Source: Actinomadura syzygii
GTDB taxonomy: Bacteria; Actinomycetota; Actinomycetes; Streptosporangiales; Streptosporangiaceae
Assembly (NCBI RefSeq): GCF_008085905.1
Contig: NZ_VSFF01000009.1
Location: forward strand, 248,001 to 312,000
Length of the DNA stretch: 64,000 nt
Direction: 5' to 3'
Below the pieces are notes generated by a model that was given only the letters and a program-made list of their open reading frames with translations, searched no databases and was not told where the DNA came from. Position numbers and translations under genes: made by a program. How positions within the stretch are numbered: the stretch's first letter is position 1; every line of letters begins with the position of its first letter. Below are positions 45,601 to 53,294 of this stretch, piece after piece.

Positions 45601-46216
45601 ACTCCTCCTCGGTCAGCCCGGACACCCACACATCCTCAAGCCGCCCGTTCGGGACGCTCATGTCGAGCTCCCGCAGCTCAGCATCAGCGGCCCGCCGATC
45701 GAACAGATCGATCAGCGCCTGCCGCCGACGCTGGACGGGTTCGAGTCCGTCGAACACGTCCAGCCCCGCGCGCGCCAGCTCGAACATCACCGCGCGCCGC
45801 TCGCGGTCGTTCCCGGCGGGCTCGGGCAGCCACAGTCCCGGCGGCCGCCACCGCCCGCCCTGCGTGAACCACGCGGTCGGCTCCCGGACGGCCGACTCCG
45901 GCGTCGCGAGGAACGCCGACAGCAGCTCGTAGTCGACGTCCCCCCGCGACCCGCCGCGCACGGCGGACGCGCCGAGCAGGAACGTCAGCAGCGACCACTG
46001 CTCCGCCCCGGCCGCGCTGGTGTCGCCCCCGTAGAAGTCGCTGAGATGCCGCGTCAGCACCACGGCCCGCTGGTCCCGGTTGTACTCCAGCGCGCGCTCG
46101 CGCATCTCGTCGTACAACCCGTCCGGCACCCGCCAGGGCCCGAACGCGTACACATCCAGCACGGGCTCCTCGGTGAGCAGCACTTCAAGATGATCAGGCA
46201 ACCGAGGAGAACCCAC
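42659..46216 (-). CDS. Triple AAA+ protein of the CbxX/CbbX-EccA type
   Basis: Encodes 1185 residues from a GTG with GGA eight bases upstream. The N-terminal roughly 390 residues are helical and may be TPR-like. Three AAA+ modules follow. Module 1 (about 400-620): GPEGTGKGT and LLVVDDLEK. Module 2 (about 650-900): GNPGTGKSK but LLVRDAHAL in place of Walker B. Module 3 (about 915-1180): GNPGTAKTT and LFVDEAYSL. Modules 2 and 3 share the CbbX-like GVLL/VLF and FGNAR motifs. CbbX remodels Rubisco and EccA supports type VII secretion; no secretion gene is adjacent, so the client is unknown. Confidence 0.9.
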   Translation of the reverse strand: MGSPRLPDHLEVLLTEEPVLDVYAFGPWRVPDGLYDEMRERALEYNRDQRAVVLTRHLSDFYGGDTSAAGAEQWSLLTFLLGASAVRGGSRGDVDYELLSAFLATPESAVREPTAWFTQGGRWRPPGLWLPEPAGNDRERRAVMFELARAGLDVFDGLEPVQRRRQALIDLFDRRAADAELRELDMSVPNGRLEDVWVSGLTEEELSILPELAGPVAYLGWACSGLDAAHGRLAGAVADGDEPDVSLARLLLAAEAKVVPAELAVVLGTTRYENVEERLRAAREGFSADAWQQDVRAWLARGLVAGEADAARAWLDMAVRITGSVQGLPEAPVSPRCRVPVRMFQADLRRLFSVRRVLNTLTFGGRDVAEEEVVEEASSVVVGGALVGQPELAGAVGEAVVARLAGERPVRLLVAGPEGTGKGTAAELVEARLAAGGAVREAMWISDQVFASLGVSDAVLWLQTRVRECLDARMLLVVDDLEKLAAHERCGAAAAEELRRLMARSPSLNVVALCRPGGDRRLFDANPALVRAFDVARTRDFGEDDFAELFALAAARRGARVAPEVAATAGGMLRRTPPLRNLRGARLVEHMAAEAVAAAYRRDGEGALEVTAADLPQRLVPGRPAEADPLAELAACAGIEPVKREVDALVAEAKAARLRREAGMTARTRPRHLVFTGNPGTGKSKVAGILGRIYADLGVLTSGHLVQVERADLLGEYASESVLRVRRAVEQAHGGVLLVRDAHALVSAASDAARGREVLDVLLTGVQAYTEDLLVVLTGPEAELNGLLKSHPDLAALFPRTVRFPDLTVAELVEVFAAKTADSGFALAPGVLDRVRELAESAPRDRGFGNARAMINLLDRAVALQGRRVLADGIVDETESLDEILLDDVPGTLSRGRDDVPGDPLAEIERLIGLADIKREVAALVAEVRAEQMRRDAKLSPASPSRHMVFMGNPGTAKTTIARLIAAVYARLGLLSSGHLVEVARADLVGEFIGQTAPRVRGAVERALGGVLFVDEAYSLSSAAGDSRDFGHEAIAELLRLMEEHRGDLVVIVAGYDAEMEQFLNVNPGLKSRFPKVLRFPDYTDDELVAIFEFMAAEAGFALAPGVLDALRVLVGAQPRGASFGNARLVRNLLEESISRQARRITAADDAAPGGIAHDEIVTLRPDDLPDVPARERSIGFGPYI

Positions 46217-46736
46217 CTGAGATTCCTTTCCGCGTCATTCGAGCCCGCGCACGAACATTCGCGCGGAACCGACGGCCAATCTAGCCCCGCCCCATGCGCC
46301 CCGCACATTTCCGCTCCCCACCCCGCGACCACCCCATAACCAACTCGCCAACCCCCCAACCACCCCAAATCAACACATCCAAGACAATTCACACCCCACC
46401 CAAGATCCCGCGAAAACCCCCCGAACAAGCCCCAACCCGCCCCCACACTCCAAGCGACCGAAGGCGGCCAGCAAGAACCCTCCGCAGACCAGCCTCAAAC
46501 CGGCGTCGCAGGTCGGACGACCGGAGGACACCCGGCAAGAACCCTCCGCAGCCAGCCCCAGCCCCGTGCCACGGGTCGGGCGGCCGGAGGCGCCCCAGCG
46601 CCGGAGGCCGCCCGACCCGCCGAGCCGGTCGACCGCAGCGCCACGCACAAACCCGCACGGTCACAACAACCGGCACGGTGGCGTGAGGATCGACCGGCTC
46701 GCAACGGGGGGTTCCAGGGGGGTCGTCCCCCCTGGG
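46217..46736. other. Intergenic region with strand-biased composition and repeats
   Basis: No gene is supported. Bases about 46280-46440 are strongly C/A-rich and G-poor on the plus strand. After that, GGCAAGAACCCTCCGCAG-like segments repeat (about 46469 and 46526) as an imperfect 57-60-bp duplication, each followed by a GG(A/G)CG(A/G)CCGGAGG stretch. The dispersed palindrome at 46572-46619 follows. The right part lies downstream of the SGNH gene at 46737-47510. Confidence 0.55.
46572..46619. repeat. Dispersed palindrome, copy 2
   Basis: Arms CGGGTCGGGCGGCC (46572-46585) and GGCCGCCCGACCCG (46606-46619) with a 20-base loop that can pair partly. The arms are identical to the copy at 28107-28153. 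Confidence 0.7.
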
Positions 46737-47510
46737 CTACAGGGGCGTAGCCGTCGGCCTCTTCGGTGCCCGCCCGTCACCCGTGGAGCGGCCGGTGGCG
46801 CGGCGGCCGATCCAGGGGAGGAGGTAGGTGCGGGCCCAGCGGACGTCCTCGCGGCGGAGGGTGAGCCAGTCGGCGGGGTCGGCGGGGGGCCAGGGGGCGC
46901 GCCAGTCGTCGTCGCCGGGGGCGCCGACGACGTCGGCGACGAGGAGGGCCATGCGGCGGTGGCCTTCGGGTGAGAGGTGGAGGCGGTCCTCGGACCAGGC
47001 GCGGGGGTCGTTGAAGACGCGGAGGGGCCACAGGTCGACGACGGTGCAGCCGCGCCGGTCGGCGATGGCGCGCAGGTGCATGTTGTAGGTGGCGGCCCGG
47101 CCGCGGATGCGGCCGCCGGTGCGGAGGCCGCGGGTGTCGAAGCCGGTGAAGACGACAACGTCGGCGCCGGCGGCGCGGAGTCTGCGGACGGCGTCGTCGA
47201 AGACGACGGCGAGCGCGTCGGGGTCGGCGCCGGGGCGGATCATGTCGTTGCCGCCGGCGCAGAACGTGACGAGGTCGGGCGCGAGGTCGACGGCGAGGGG
47301 GACCTGGTCGTCGACGATCTGCCGGACGAGTTTCCCGCGCACGGCGAGGTTGGCGTAGCGGAGGCCGGGGTGGCGCGCGGAGAGGTGTTCGGCGAGGCGG
47401 TCGGCCCAGCCGCGGAAGCGGTCGTGCCCGCCGGGGTAGGGGTCGTCCAGGCCCTCGGTGAAGCTGTCGCCGATGGCCACGTACGTCCTGATCCGCCTCA
47501 TTTCATGCAT
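46737..47510 (-). CDS. SGNH/GDSL-family hydrolase
   Basis: Encodes 257 residues from the ATG giving MHEMRRIRTYVAIGD, with GGGGG five bases upstream. Block I is AIGDSFTEG (nucleophile Ser about residue 15), block III GGNDMIRPG, and block V contains DRLHLSPEGHRRM with the Asp and His of the triad. No signal peptide, so it is a cytoplasmic esterase or lipase. It is related to the protein at 61955-62665, which shares GGNDM.RP and GADVV. Single gene. Confidence 0.93.
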   Translation of the reverse strand: MHEMRRIRTYVAIGDSFTEGLDDPYPGGHDRFRGWADRLAEHLSARHPGLRYANLAVRGKLVRQIVDDQVPLAVDLAPDLVTFCAGGNDMIRPGADPDALAVVFDDAVRRLRAAGADVVVFTGFDTRGLRTGGRIRGRAATYNMHLRAIADRRGCTVVDLWPLRVFNDPRAWSEDRLHLSPEGHRRMALLVADVVGAPGDDDWRAPWPPADPADWLTLRREDVRWARTYLLPWIGRRATGRSTGDGRAPKRPTATPL

Positions 47511-47622
47511 CGCAACCCCCAACACCGGTTCATGGTAGATCACGTAGATCATGCATCGTGCACACGACTTACGCGACCGCATTCCGGCCGGGTCGGGGGC
47601 GCTGGGCGTCAGCCGCCGGGCG

Positions 47623-48306
47623 TCAGGTCCAGCTCGGCGACGTCGTCCCCGGCTGGATGCCCGGCGGCTGCGCGCCGGGTCCGGCGGGCGGCGCGGACGC
47701 GGCGGCGGGGGTCGTGGCGTGCACCGTCATCGCGTGCTGGACGAGCGTGATCAGCACCTGCTTCGTGGACTCGCGGCTCCGCGCGTCGCACTGCACGATC
47801 GGCACGTGCGCGCTGATCGACAGGGCGTCGCGGATGTCCTCGACGGCGTACTGGAACTCGCCGTGGAACCCGTTGACGCCGACCACGAACGGCAGGCCGA
47901 GCTCCTCGAAGTAGTCCACGGCGGCGAAGCAGTCCTCCAGCCGGCGGGTGTCGACGAGGACGACGGCGCCGATCGCGCCGCGGACCAGGTCGTCCCACAT
48001 GAACCAGAAGCGGTGCTGGCCCGGCGTGCCGAACAGGTACAGGATCAGCTCGCTGTCGAGCGACACGCGCCCGAAGTCCATCGCGACGGTGGTGGTCGTC
48101 TTGTCCGGGACGGCGGACAGGTCGTCCACGTCGGCGCTCGCGGCGGTCATCACCGCCTCGGTGGTGAGCGGCATGATCTCCGAGACGGAGCCGACGAACG
48201 TGGTCTTGCCGACGCCGAAGCCGCCGCCGACGACGATCTTGACCGAGGTCAGCTCGGCCTCGCCGCCGGGCGGGCCCGGGATCTGGTCAGAGCTTCCGAA
48301 GGCCAC
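47623..48306 (-). CDS. cvnD: Conservon GTPase (CvnD-like, MglA-type small Ras-like protein)
   Basis: Encodes 227 residues from a GTG. The G1 loop is GGFGVGKTTFVGS (about residues 27-39), with TTTTVAMDFGR as switch region, GTPGQHRF as G3, and a G4-like VGVNGFHGE. The C-terminal tail is Pro-rich and disordered. In conservons this GTPase switches with the roadblock and DUF742 proteins below the sensor kinase. Its start overlaps the DUF742 stop by 20 bases; last gene of the operon. Confidence 0.93.
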   Translation of the reverse strand: MAFGSSDQIPGPPGGEAELTSVKIVVGGGFGVGKTTFVGSVSEIMPLTTEAVMTAASADVDDLSAVPDKTTTTVAMDFGRVSLDSELILYLFGTPGQHRFWFMWDDLVRGAIGAVVLVDTRRLEDCFAAVDYFEELGLPFVVGVNGFHGEFQYAVEDIRDALSISAHVPIVQCDARSRESTKQVLITLVQHAMTVHATTPAAASAPPAGPGAQPPGIQPGTTSPSWT

Positions 48307-48751
48307 TGAGCACCCTTTCTAGCAAGCGAAGGTCCGGCTGTCCGCCGGTGGTGGTGGCGGGCTGGGACTGGTGCAGCCGCAGCAGCCCCTCGACGGCCAT
48401 GTCGGCGATGAGGACCCGCGCGACGCCGAGCGGCAGGCGCAGCAGGGCGGAGACCTCGGCCACCGAGCGGGCGGACCGGCACAGGTCCATGATCGCCCGG
48501 TACTCCGGGGTCAGCACGGCCACGTCCCGCGGCGGGTACGGCGCGGCGGTGACCAGGGCCTCGATGGCCAGGTCGTAGCGCGGCTTGGTCCGGCCGCCGG
48601 TCACCGCGTAGGGGCGCACCAGCGACGAGCTCGCGCCCGGGTCATCGTCGCGCTCGGGCGGACGTCCCTGCGCCGGCGTCCTCCCCTGGGGGTCGCCCGG
48701 CCAGCGTCCGGGCCCTCCGGGACCGCCTCCGAAGGGACTGCCTCGATCCAT
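48287..48751 (-). CDS. cvnC: Conservon DUF742 protein (CvnC-like)
   Basis: Encodes 154 residues. A Gly/Pro-rich N-terminal tail (about 1-45) precedes the DUF742 core: LVRPYAVTGGRTKP, LAIEALVT and a winged-helix-like LTPEYRAIMDLCRSARSVAE with LRLPLGVARVLIADM. It is a small adaptor between sensor kinase and GTPase, possibly DNA-binding through its winged helix. Third gene of the conservon. Confidence 0.93.
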   Translation of the reverse strand: MDRGSPFGGGPGGPGRWPGDPQGRTPAQGRPPERDDDPGASSSLVRPYAVTGGRTKPRYDLAIEALVTAAPYPPRDVAVLTPEYRAIMDLCRSARSVAEVSALLRLPLGVARVLIADMAVEGLLRLHQSQPATTTGGQPDLRLLERVLSGLRKL

Positions 48752-48781
48752 GTCGCCGACCTCCGGCCTAGTCAGTCACGA

Positions 48782-49234
48782 TCAGTAGCGGGCGGGCCCG
48801 GCGCCCAGCTCGGTCACGGGAGGCCCCGAGAACGGCGGCTGCTGCTGGTCCTGGGCGCGCAGCGCGGGCGTGAGCACCCGGCCGACGCGCTCCACCAGGA
48901 GCGTCATCTCGTAGGCGACGAGGCCGAGGTCGCAGTCCGGCGCGGCCAGCACCGCGAACACCGACCCGTTCGTGATGGACATGACGAACAGCAGCCCGCG
49001 GTCCATCTCGACGACGGTCTGGTTCACGCCCCCCGCGTCGAAGATCTTCGCCGCGCCCTGGGTCAGGCTCATCAGCCCCGAGGCGATCGCCGACAGCTGG
49101 TCCGCCCGCTCGGGCGGGAAGCCCGACGAGTAGGCCATCGGCAGGCCGTCCGAGGAGACCACGACGGCGTGCGCGACCTTCGCGACACGGTCGGCGAAGT
49201 TCGTCACCAACCAGTTGAGATCCTGCCCGCTCAC
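48782..49234 (-). CDS. cvnB: Conservon roadblock/LC7 protein (CvnB-like)
   Basis: Encodes 150 residues; the GTG start overlaps the kinase stop (GTGA). The roadblock/LC7 fold is seen in NWLVTNFADRV, HAVVVSSDGLPMAYSSG, MDRGLLFVMSITNGS and FAVLAAPDCDLGLVAYEM. In bacteria such proteins act as GTPase-activating or scaffolding partners of MglA-like GTPases, here CvnD. A Gln/Pro tail ends it. Confidence 0.93.
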   Translation of the reverse strand: MSGQDLNWLVTNFADRVAKVAHAVVVSSDGLPMAYSSGFPPERADQLSAIASGLMSLTQGAAKIFDAGGVNQTVVEMDRGLLFVMSITNGSVFAVLAAPDCDLGLVAYEMTLLVERVGRVLTPALRAQDQQQPPFSGPPVTELGAGPARY

Positions 49235-52200
49235 CGGGTGCCTCCTGTCTCGTCGTCGCGCTGCGACGGCGCCTCACCTGACGTGCCTGTATCGCGGATC
49301 TCGTGGCGCCCGCGGTGGACGCCCCGCTGGAGACTCGCGAAACGGTTGCGTACGACGTCGGCCGTCTGGCCGTGACTCTGGCGGGCCTGGGCGGGCTGCC
49401 CCTGCGCGGGCGCCTCCCGCTCGGCCGCCCCCGGCGGCGGTTCCGGCGGCGGCTGCACGGCGGCCGGCGCCGCCGCGTGCCCGACCGCGCCGGGAATGCG
49501 GTTCTTACCGGGCACCCGCTTCGGGAGCCCGACGCTGGTACGGCTCGCCGCCACCGGCCGGCGGGCGGCCTCGGCGGCCCGGAACCCGGCGTCCGCCGGG
49601 GACTCCCAGCCGCGCACCGGGTCCTCGCCGGACCCGGCGTCGGCCGACCGGCGCTGGAACCACTCCGACTGCATCGCGTCGAAGATCGGCGAGCGTTCGG
49701 GGAGGCGGTGCGGCTGCTTCGGCTCGGGCGGCGCCTGCGGCGGGGCGGGCGCCGGGGGTTCCGGCGCGGCGCTCGCCGGCGGGGCGGGCGGGGCCGGGAC
49801 GGGGCGCTCCCCCGTCCGCTCGGCGGCGTCCGTCCACCGGGTGCCGTGCGCCCCGGTCTGCCGTCCGGCCCGCGGGTCGGGCGGCGAACCGGTCTGCGGG
49901 GTGTCGCCGAACGGGCTCTGCTCGGCGCCGACCTGGTCCAGCGGCCCGGTCTCCCAGGGGATCTGCCGCCCGGAGCCGGGGTCCGGCACGATCGGCTGCG
50001 CCTCCGGGACGACCGACTGCGGCCCGGTCCGGCCCATGTCGGGACGGTGGCCGCCGGGACTGTGGCCGCCGGGACGGTGGACGCCGTTGGACCCGGTGTC
50101 GTCCCGCCGCTCGCTGCGCGGCTGGAACAGTCCGTTCGGTCCGTCGTCGGGCGGGTTCGCGGCCGCCCCGCCGCCGGGCAGGTGCGCGCCCGGCCGCCGG
50201 ACGGGCAGCTCGCCCGGCCGCCGCGGCGGACGCCGGTCGCCCGGCTGGTAGGGGTCGTCGGCGGGCGGGACGGCGGGCTGCGGCCCGGTGCCCGGCACTG
50301 TCGGATGCGCCCCGGTCCCGGTGGGAATGGGGCCGGTCGGGATCGGGCCGGTTCCGGTCGGGATCGGGCCGGTCTCGTTCAGGGCGGGCTGGGGGCCGGT
50401 GCCGCGCCGGATCGGGCGCAGCGGCCCGGTGCCGCCGACCATGGGGTGCGAGCCGGTCCCGCCGGTCAGCGGACCGGTCGGCGGCCCGACCGGGCCGCGC
50501 TCGCCGGGCTGCTGGAACGCGCCGCTCGCGCCGAGCGCGGGCGGCTCGGGCGAGGTGGTGAGCGCGGCGAGCTGGCCGTGCGCGCCCGCCTCGCGCGGGC
50601 CGAGGCCGCGGGTGCCGATCCCGGCGGTGTCGCCGGGGGTGATCACGGCGTCCGGCAGGACCACGAACGCGGTGAGCCCGCCGCCCTGCGCGGCGCGCAG
50701 CTCCACCCGGATCCCGTGCCGGACGGCGAGGCGGCCGACCACGAACAGGCCCATGCGGCGGGCCGCGGAGAAGTCGATGACGGGCGGGTTCGCGAGCCGC
50801 CAGTTCGCCTGCTCCAGGTCCTCGGTCGACATCCCGACGCCGTTGTCGGTGATCTGCAGCATGGCGCCGCCGCCGCTGAGCGTCTGTCCGGAGACGGTCA
50901 CCTTGGTGTGCTCGGACGAGAACACCGTCGCGTTCTCCACCAGCTCGGCCAGCAGGTGGACGAGGTCGTTGACGACGGGTCCGGCGACCGTCATGTCGCC
51001 TTGAACCCGGAGCGCCACCCGCTCGTACTGCTCCACCTCGGACAGCGACGCGCGGACGACGTCGATGAGCGGGACGGCCTGGTTCCAGCGCCGCACCTGC
51101 TCCTGCCCTCCGAGGACGAGGAGGTTCTCGCAGTTGCGGCGCATGCGGGTGGCGAGGTGGTCGAGGCGGAACAGGTTGCCGAGCTGCTCCTCGTCCCGCT
51201 CGCTCTGCTCCAGTTCCTCGATCAGGCGGAGCTGCCGCTCGATCAGGGACTGGCTGCGGCGGGAGAGGTTGACGAACATCGCGTTGATGTTGCCGCGCAG
51301 GACGGCCTCGTCGGCCGCGAGCCGCACCGCCTCGCGGTGAACCTCGTCGAAGGCGCGGGCGACCTGGCCGATCTCGTCGGTGGAGTCCACCTCGATCGGC
51401 TGCACCTCGATGCCGCCCGCGGCGGCCTCCGGGTCTCGCAGCCGGTCGACCAGTCCGGGCAGCCGGGTGCCGGCGATCTCCAGCGCGCCGGACTGCAGCC
51501 GGCGCAGCGGCCGCACCAGCGAGCGGGCCATCAGGATCGTGACCAGCAGGACGGCGGCGAGCAGCACCGCGACGATGATCGAGTCGGTGATGGTGGAGGT
51601 CCGGGCGGCGGCGCCCTGGTCGTCGCTGCGCACCTTGATGTCGCTCGCGAGCCGCTCCTCGACCAGCCGCATCTTCCCGATCATGTCGGTCATGGAGTCG
51701 CGGATCACGGCGGCGGAGCGGGCGGTGCCGAGCGAGGGGGGCAGGTTCCCGCCGGACGCGCCGACGCCCGCGATCACGCGCTGGCGCACCTCGCGGGCCT
51801 GGTCGACCTTGGGGCCGACGACGGTGTCCTCGAAGAGCTGGATCTGGTCGAGCCGCGCCGAGTCGCGGAAGGCCGCGAGCTGGCTGTCCTCCTGGGAGCG
51901 GGCCGCGGTGAGCTCCTGCAGCTCGTCGGCGGCCAGTTGGTGCGAGCGCGCGCCGATGAGCAGCACCGCCCGCTCGCGGGACACCGCCTCCTTGGCGCGG
52001 GCGAGCGCGCCGAGCGCCCGGCTGGACTCCGCGAGCCGGTCGTCGGCGACGTTCTGCGCGAGGCCGTCCAGGATGGCGACGAGCTCGTCGGTGGCCTCGG
52101 TGTACTTCTGCAGGACGGTGAAGGCCGGCACCTTGGTGCCGGTGACGAGGGAGCGCAGCGCCTTCACGCCGTCGAGCCGGTTCAGCACGGTGCGCGCGTC

Positions 52201-52632
52201 GCGCACGGCCTCCGTTCCGTAGGACCCGTTGATCACGCCGGCGGCGGCGCGCACCGGCTCGATCTGGGCGTCGGTCTTGCGCTGCTGGCCCTCCAGCTCG
52301 GGCAGGAGGGCGGCGGCGCGGTTGGTCGCGCTGTACTCGACCGCGAGGTCGCGCTCCGCCGTGAACTGCTGGACGAAGCGGGTGATCCCGTCGCCCATCT
52401 CCGCCATGCGCTCGACCCGGCCGTACGCCTCCGCCTCGCTGAGGGAGCTGGAGATGCGCACCCCGGCCAGCGCGACGGCGGCGACCGTCGGAACCAGGAT
52501 CAGGACGATGAGCCGCTGGGGCACCCGCCAGTTCCGCAGGCTCAGCCTGCTGCCCGACCGTGTCGGTCGTCCCGACTGCGTCCCGACGTTACCGGGTCGA
52601 GGACCGTCGCGACCTTCGTCGCTTGGTTGCAT
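49231..52632 (-). CDS. cvnA: Conservon sensor histidine kinase (CvnA-like) with very long disordered tail
   Basis: Encodes 1133 residues. The first transmembrane helix (about 38-58) and second (about 355-375) enclose a helical nitrate/nitrite-sensor-like domain. HAMP-like and linker helices follow, then the ATPase domain (about 490-690) with ELVENATVFSSEH (N box), LQITDNGVGMS (G1) and MGLFVVGRLA. A clear phospho-acceptor His motif is not obvious. The last roughly 430 residues are Pro/Gly/Thr-rich with repeats such as TGPIPTGTGPIPT. Heads the cvnABCD operon; no cytochrome P450 (cvnE) follows. Confidence 0.92.
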   Translation of the reverse strand: MQPSDEGRDGPRPGNVGTQSGRPTRSGSRLSLRNWRVPQRLIVLILVPTVAAVALAGVRISSSLSEAEAYGRVERMAEMGDGITRFVQQFTAERDLAVEYSATNRAAALLPELEGQQRKTDAQIEPVRAAAGVINGSYGTEAVRDARTVLNRLDGVKALRSLVTGTKVPAFTVLQKYTEATDELVAILDGLAQNVADDRLAESSRALGALARAKEAVSRERAVLLIGARSHQLAADELQELTAARSQEDSQLAAFRDSARLDQIQLFEDTVVGPKVDQAREVRQRVIAGVGASGGNLPPSLGTARSAAVIRDSMTDMIGKMRLVEERLASDIKVRSDDQGAAARTSTITDSIIVAVLLAAVLLVTILMARSLVRPLRRLQSGALEIAGTRLPGLVDRLRDPEAAAGGIEVQPIEVDSTDEIGQVARAFDEVHREAVRLAADEAVLRGNINAMFVNLSRRSQSLIERQLRLIEELEQSERDEEQLGNLFRLDHLATRMRRNCENLLVLGGQEQVRRWNQAVPLIDVVRASLSEVEQYERVALRVQGDMTVAGPVVNDLVHLLAELVENATVFSSEHTKVTVSGQTLSGGGAMLQITDNGVGMSTEDLEQANWRLANPPVIDFSAARRMGLFVVGRLAVRHGIRVELRAAQGGGLTAFVVLPDAVITPGDTAGIGTRGLGPREAGAHGQLAALTTSPEPPALGASGAFQQPGERGPVGPPTGPLTGGTGSHPMVGGTGPLRPIRRGTGPQPALNETGPIPTGTGPIPTGPIPTGTGAHPTVPGTGPQPAVPPADDPYQPGDRRPPRRPGELPVRRPGAHLPGGGAAANPPDDGPNGLFQPRSERRDDTGSNGVHRPGGHSPGGHRPDMGRTGPQSVVPEAQPIVPDPGSGRQIPWETGPLDQVGAEQSPFGDTPQTGSPPDPRAGRQTGAHGTRWTDAAERTGERPVPAPPAPPASAAPEPPAPAPPQAPPEPKQPHRLPERSPIFDAMQSEWFQRRSADAGSGEDPVRGWESPADAGFRAAEAARRPVAASRTSVGLPKRVPGKNRIPGAVGHAAAPAAVQPPPEPPPGAAEREAPAQGQPAQARQSHGQTADVVRNRFASLQRGVHRGRHEIRDTGTSGEAPSQRDDETGGTR

Positions 52633-53294
52633 CCGCCGTTAACACCCTCTCCACGATGTCGCACTCTCCGTGGCTACACGGACGCGAAGGGTAATTGCGA
52701 CATCTTCTTCACCCTCGGCGCACGACATTGCAGCACATCCACGGATAGGCCGCAAAGGACCATAGGCCAGCCGATATTGACCAATGCCATGATCGTGACT
52801 TCATGCCCGTATGTCCGATTTACTGAGTACGGGCGATCACGCTCCGCAGTTGAACCCAAGGTGATCGGAAACTCTCACAACGTAACAGGCGCTGCTCGAC
52901 CCGACCCGTCCCCCGAACGGCGGAAACCGGTTCCGCGCCAGATGGCGCGAGGGCCGTGACTCTGCGGAGCAGCGCGGCGCTGCACCGTCACCTGCGCCGA
53001 CGAAAGCCCGCGAAGCCCACCGAAGTCGAACGAGAGGCCAATGAAACAAAACAGCGCGAGCGTCTTATCGAGCGCCACTCGGCTTCGCGCGCACGCGGTC
53101 CTGGCACTCTCCCAGGACACAAGACAGTCACACAATTCGGAGCCAAACCACCCAAGTCACCCAGTACGCGATACTCTCCGGTCGCACGTGATCTTCAGGC
53201 GTCCGGCGTGGTGGCTACAGTCGTTCCCTTGGCTCGCATGTCCCGGCCGACAGCCCTGCCGATACAACTTCCCCCGTGAGTTTAAGGAGTGCCC
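52633..53294. other. Long divergent intergenic region
   Basis: About 660 bp between cvnA and the NitT/TauT lipoprotein gene, which are divergent. It is less GC-rich than its surroundings and should contain both promoters. A minus-strand 86-codon frame at 52875-53135 shows no family signs and I do not call it. GACTTCATGCCC and GATCGTGACTT around 52790-52810 have no clear regulatory meaning. No tRNA or riboswitch was recognised. Confidence 0.4.

Noticed and set aside
41342..46339. 1665-codon plus-strand frame opposite the AAA+ gene
   Set aside because: Antisense shadow of the AAA+ protein and of the 3' half of the exporter; no domain.
49303..52959. 1218-codon plus-strand frame opposite the conservon kinase
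   Set aside because: Antisense shadow caused by GC-rich codon bias; the kinase on the minus strand has unmistakable motifs.
52875..53135. 86-codon minus-strand frame in the long divergent spacer
   Set aside because: No family features, no ribosome site, and it overlaps likely promoter sequence.
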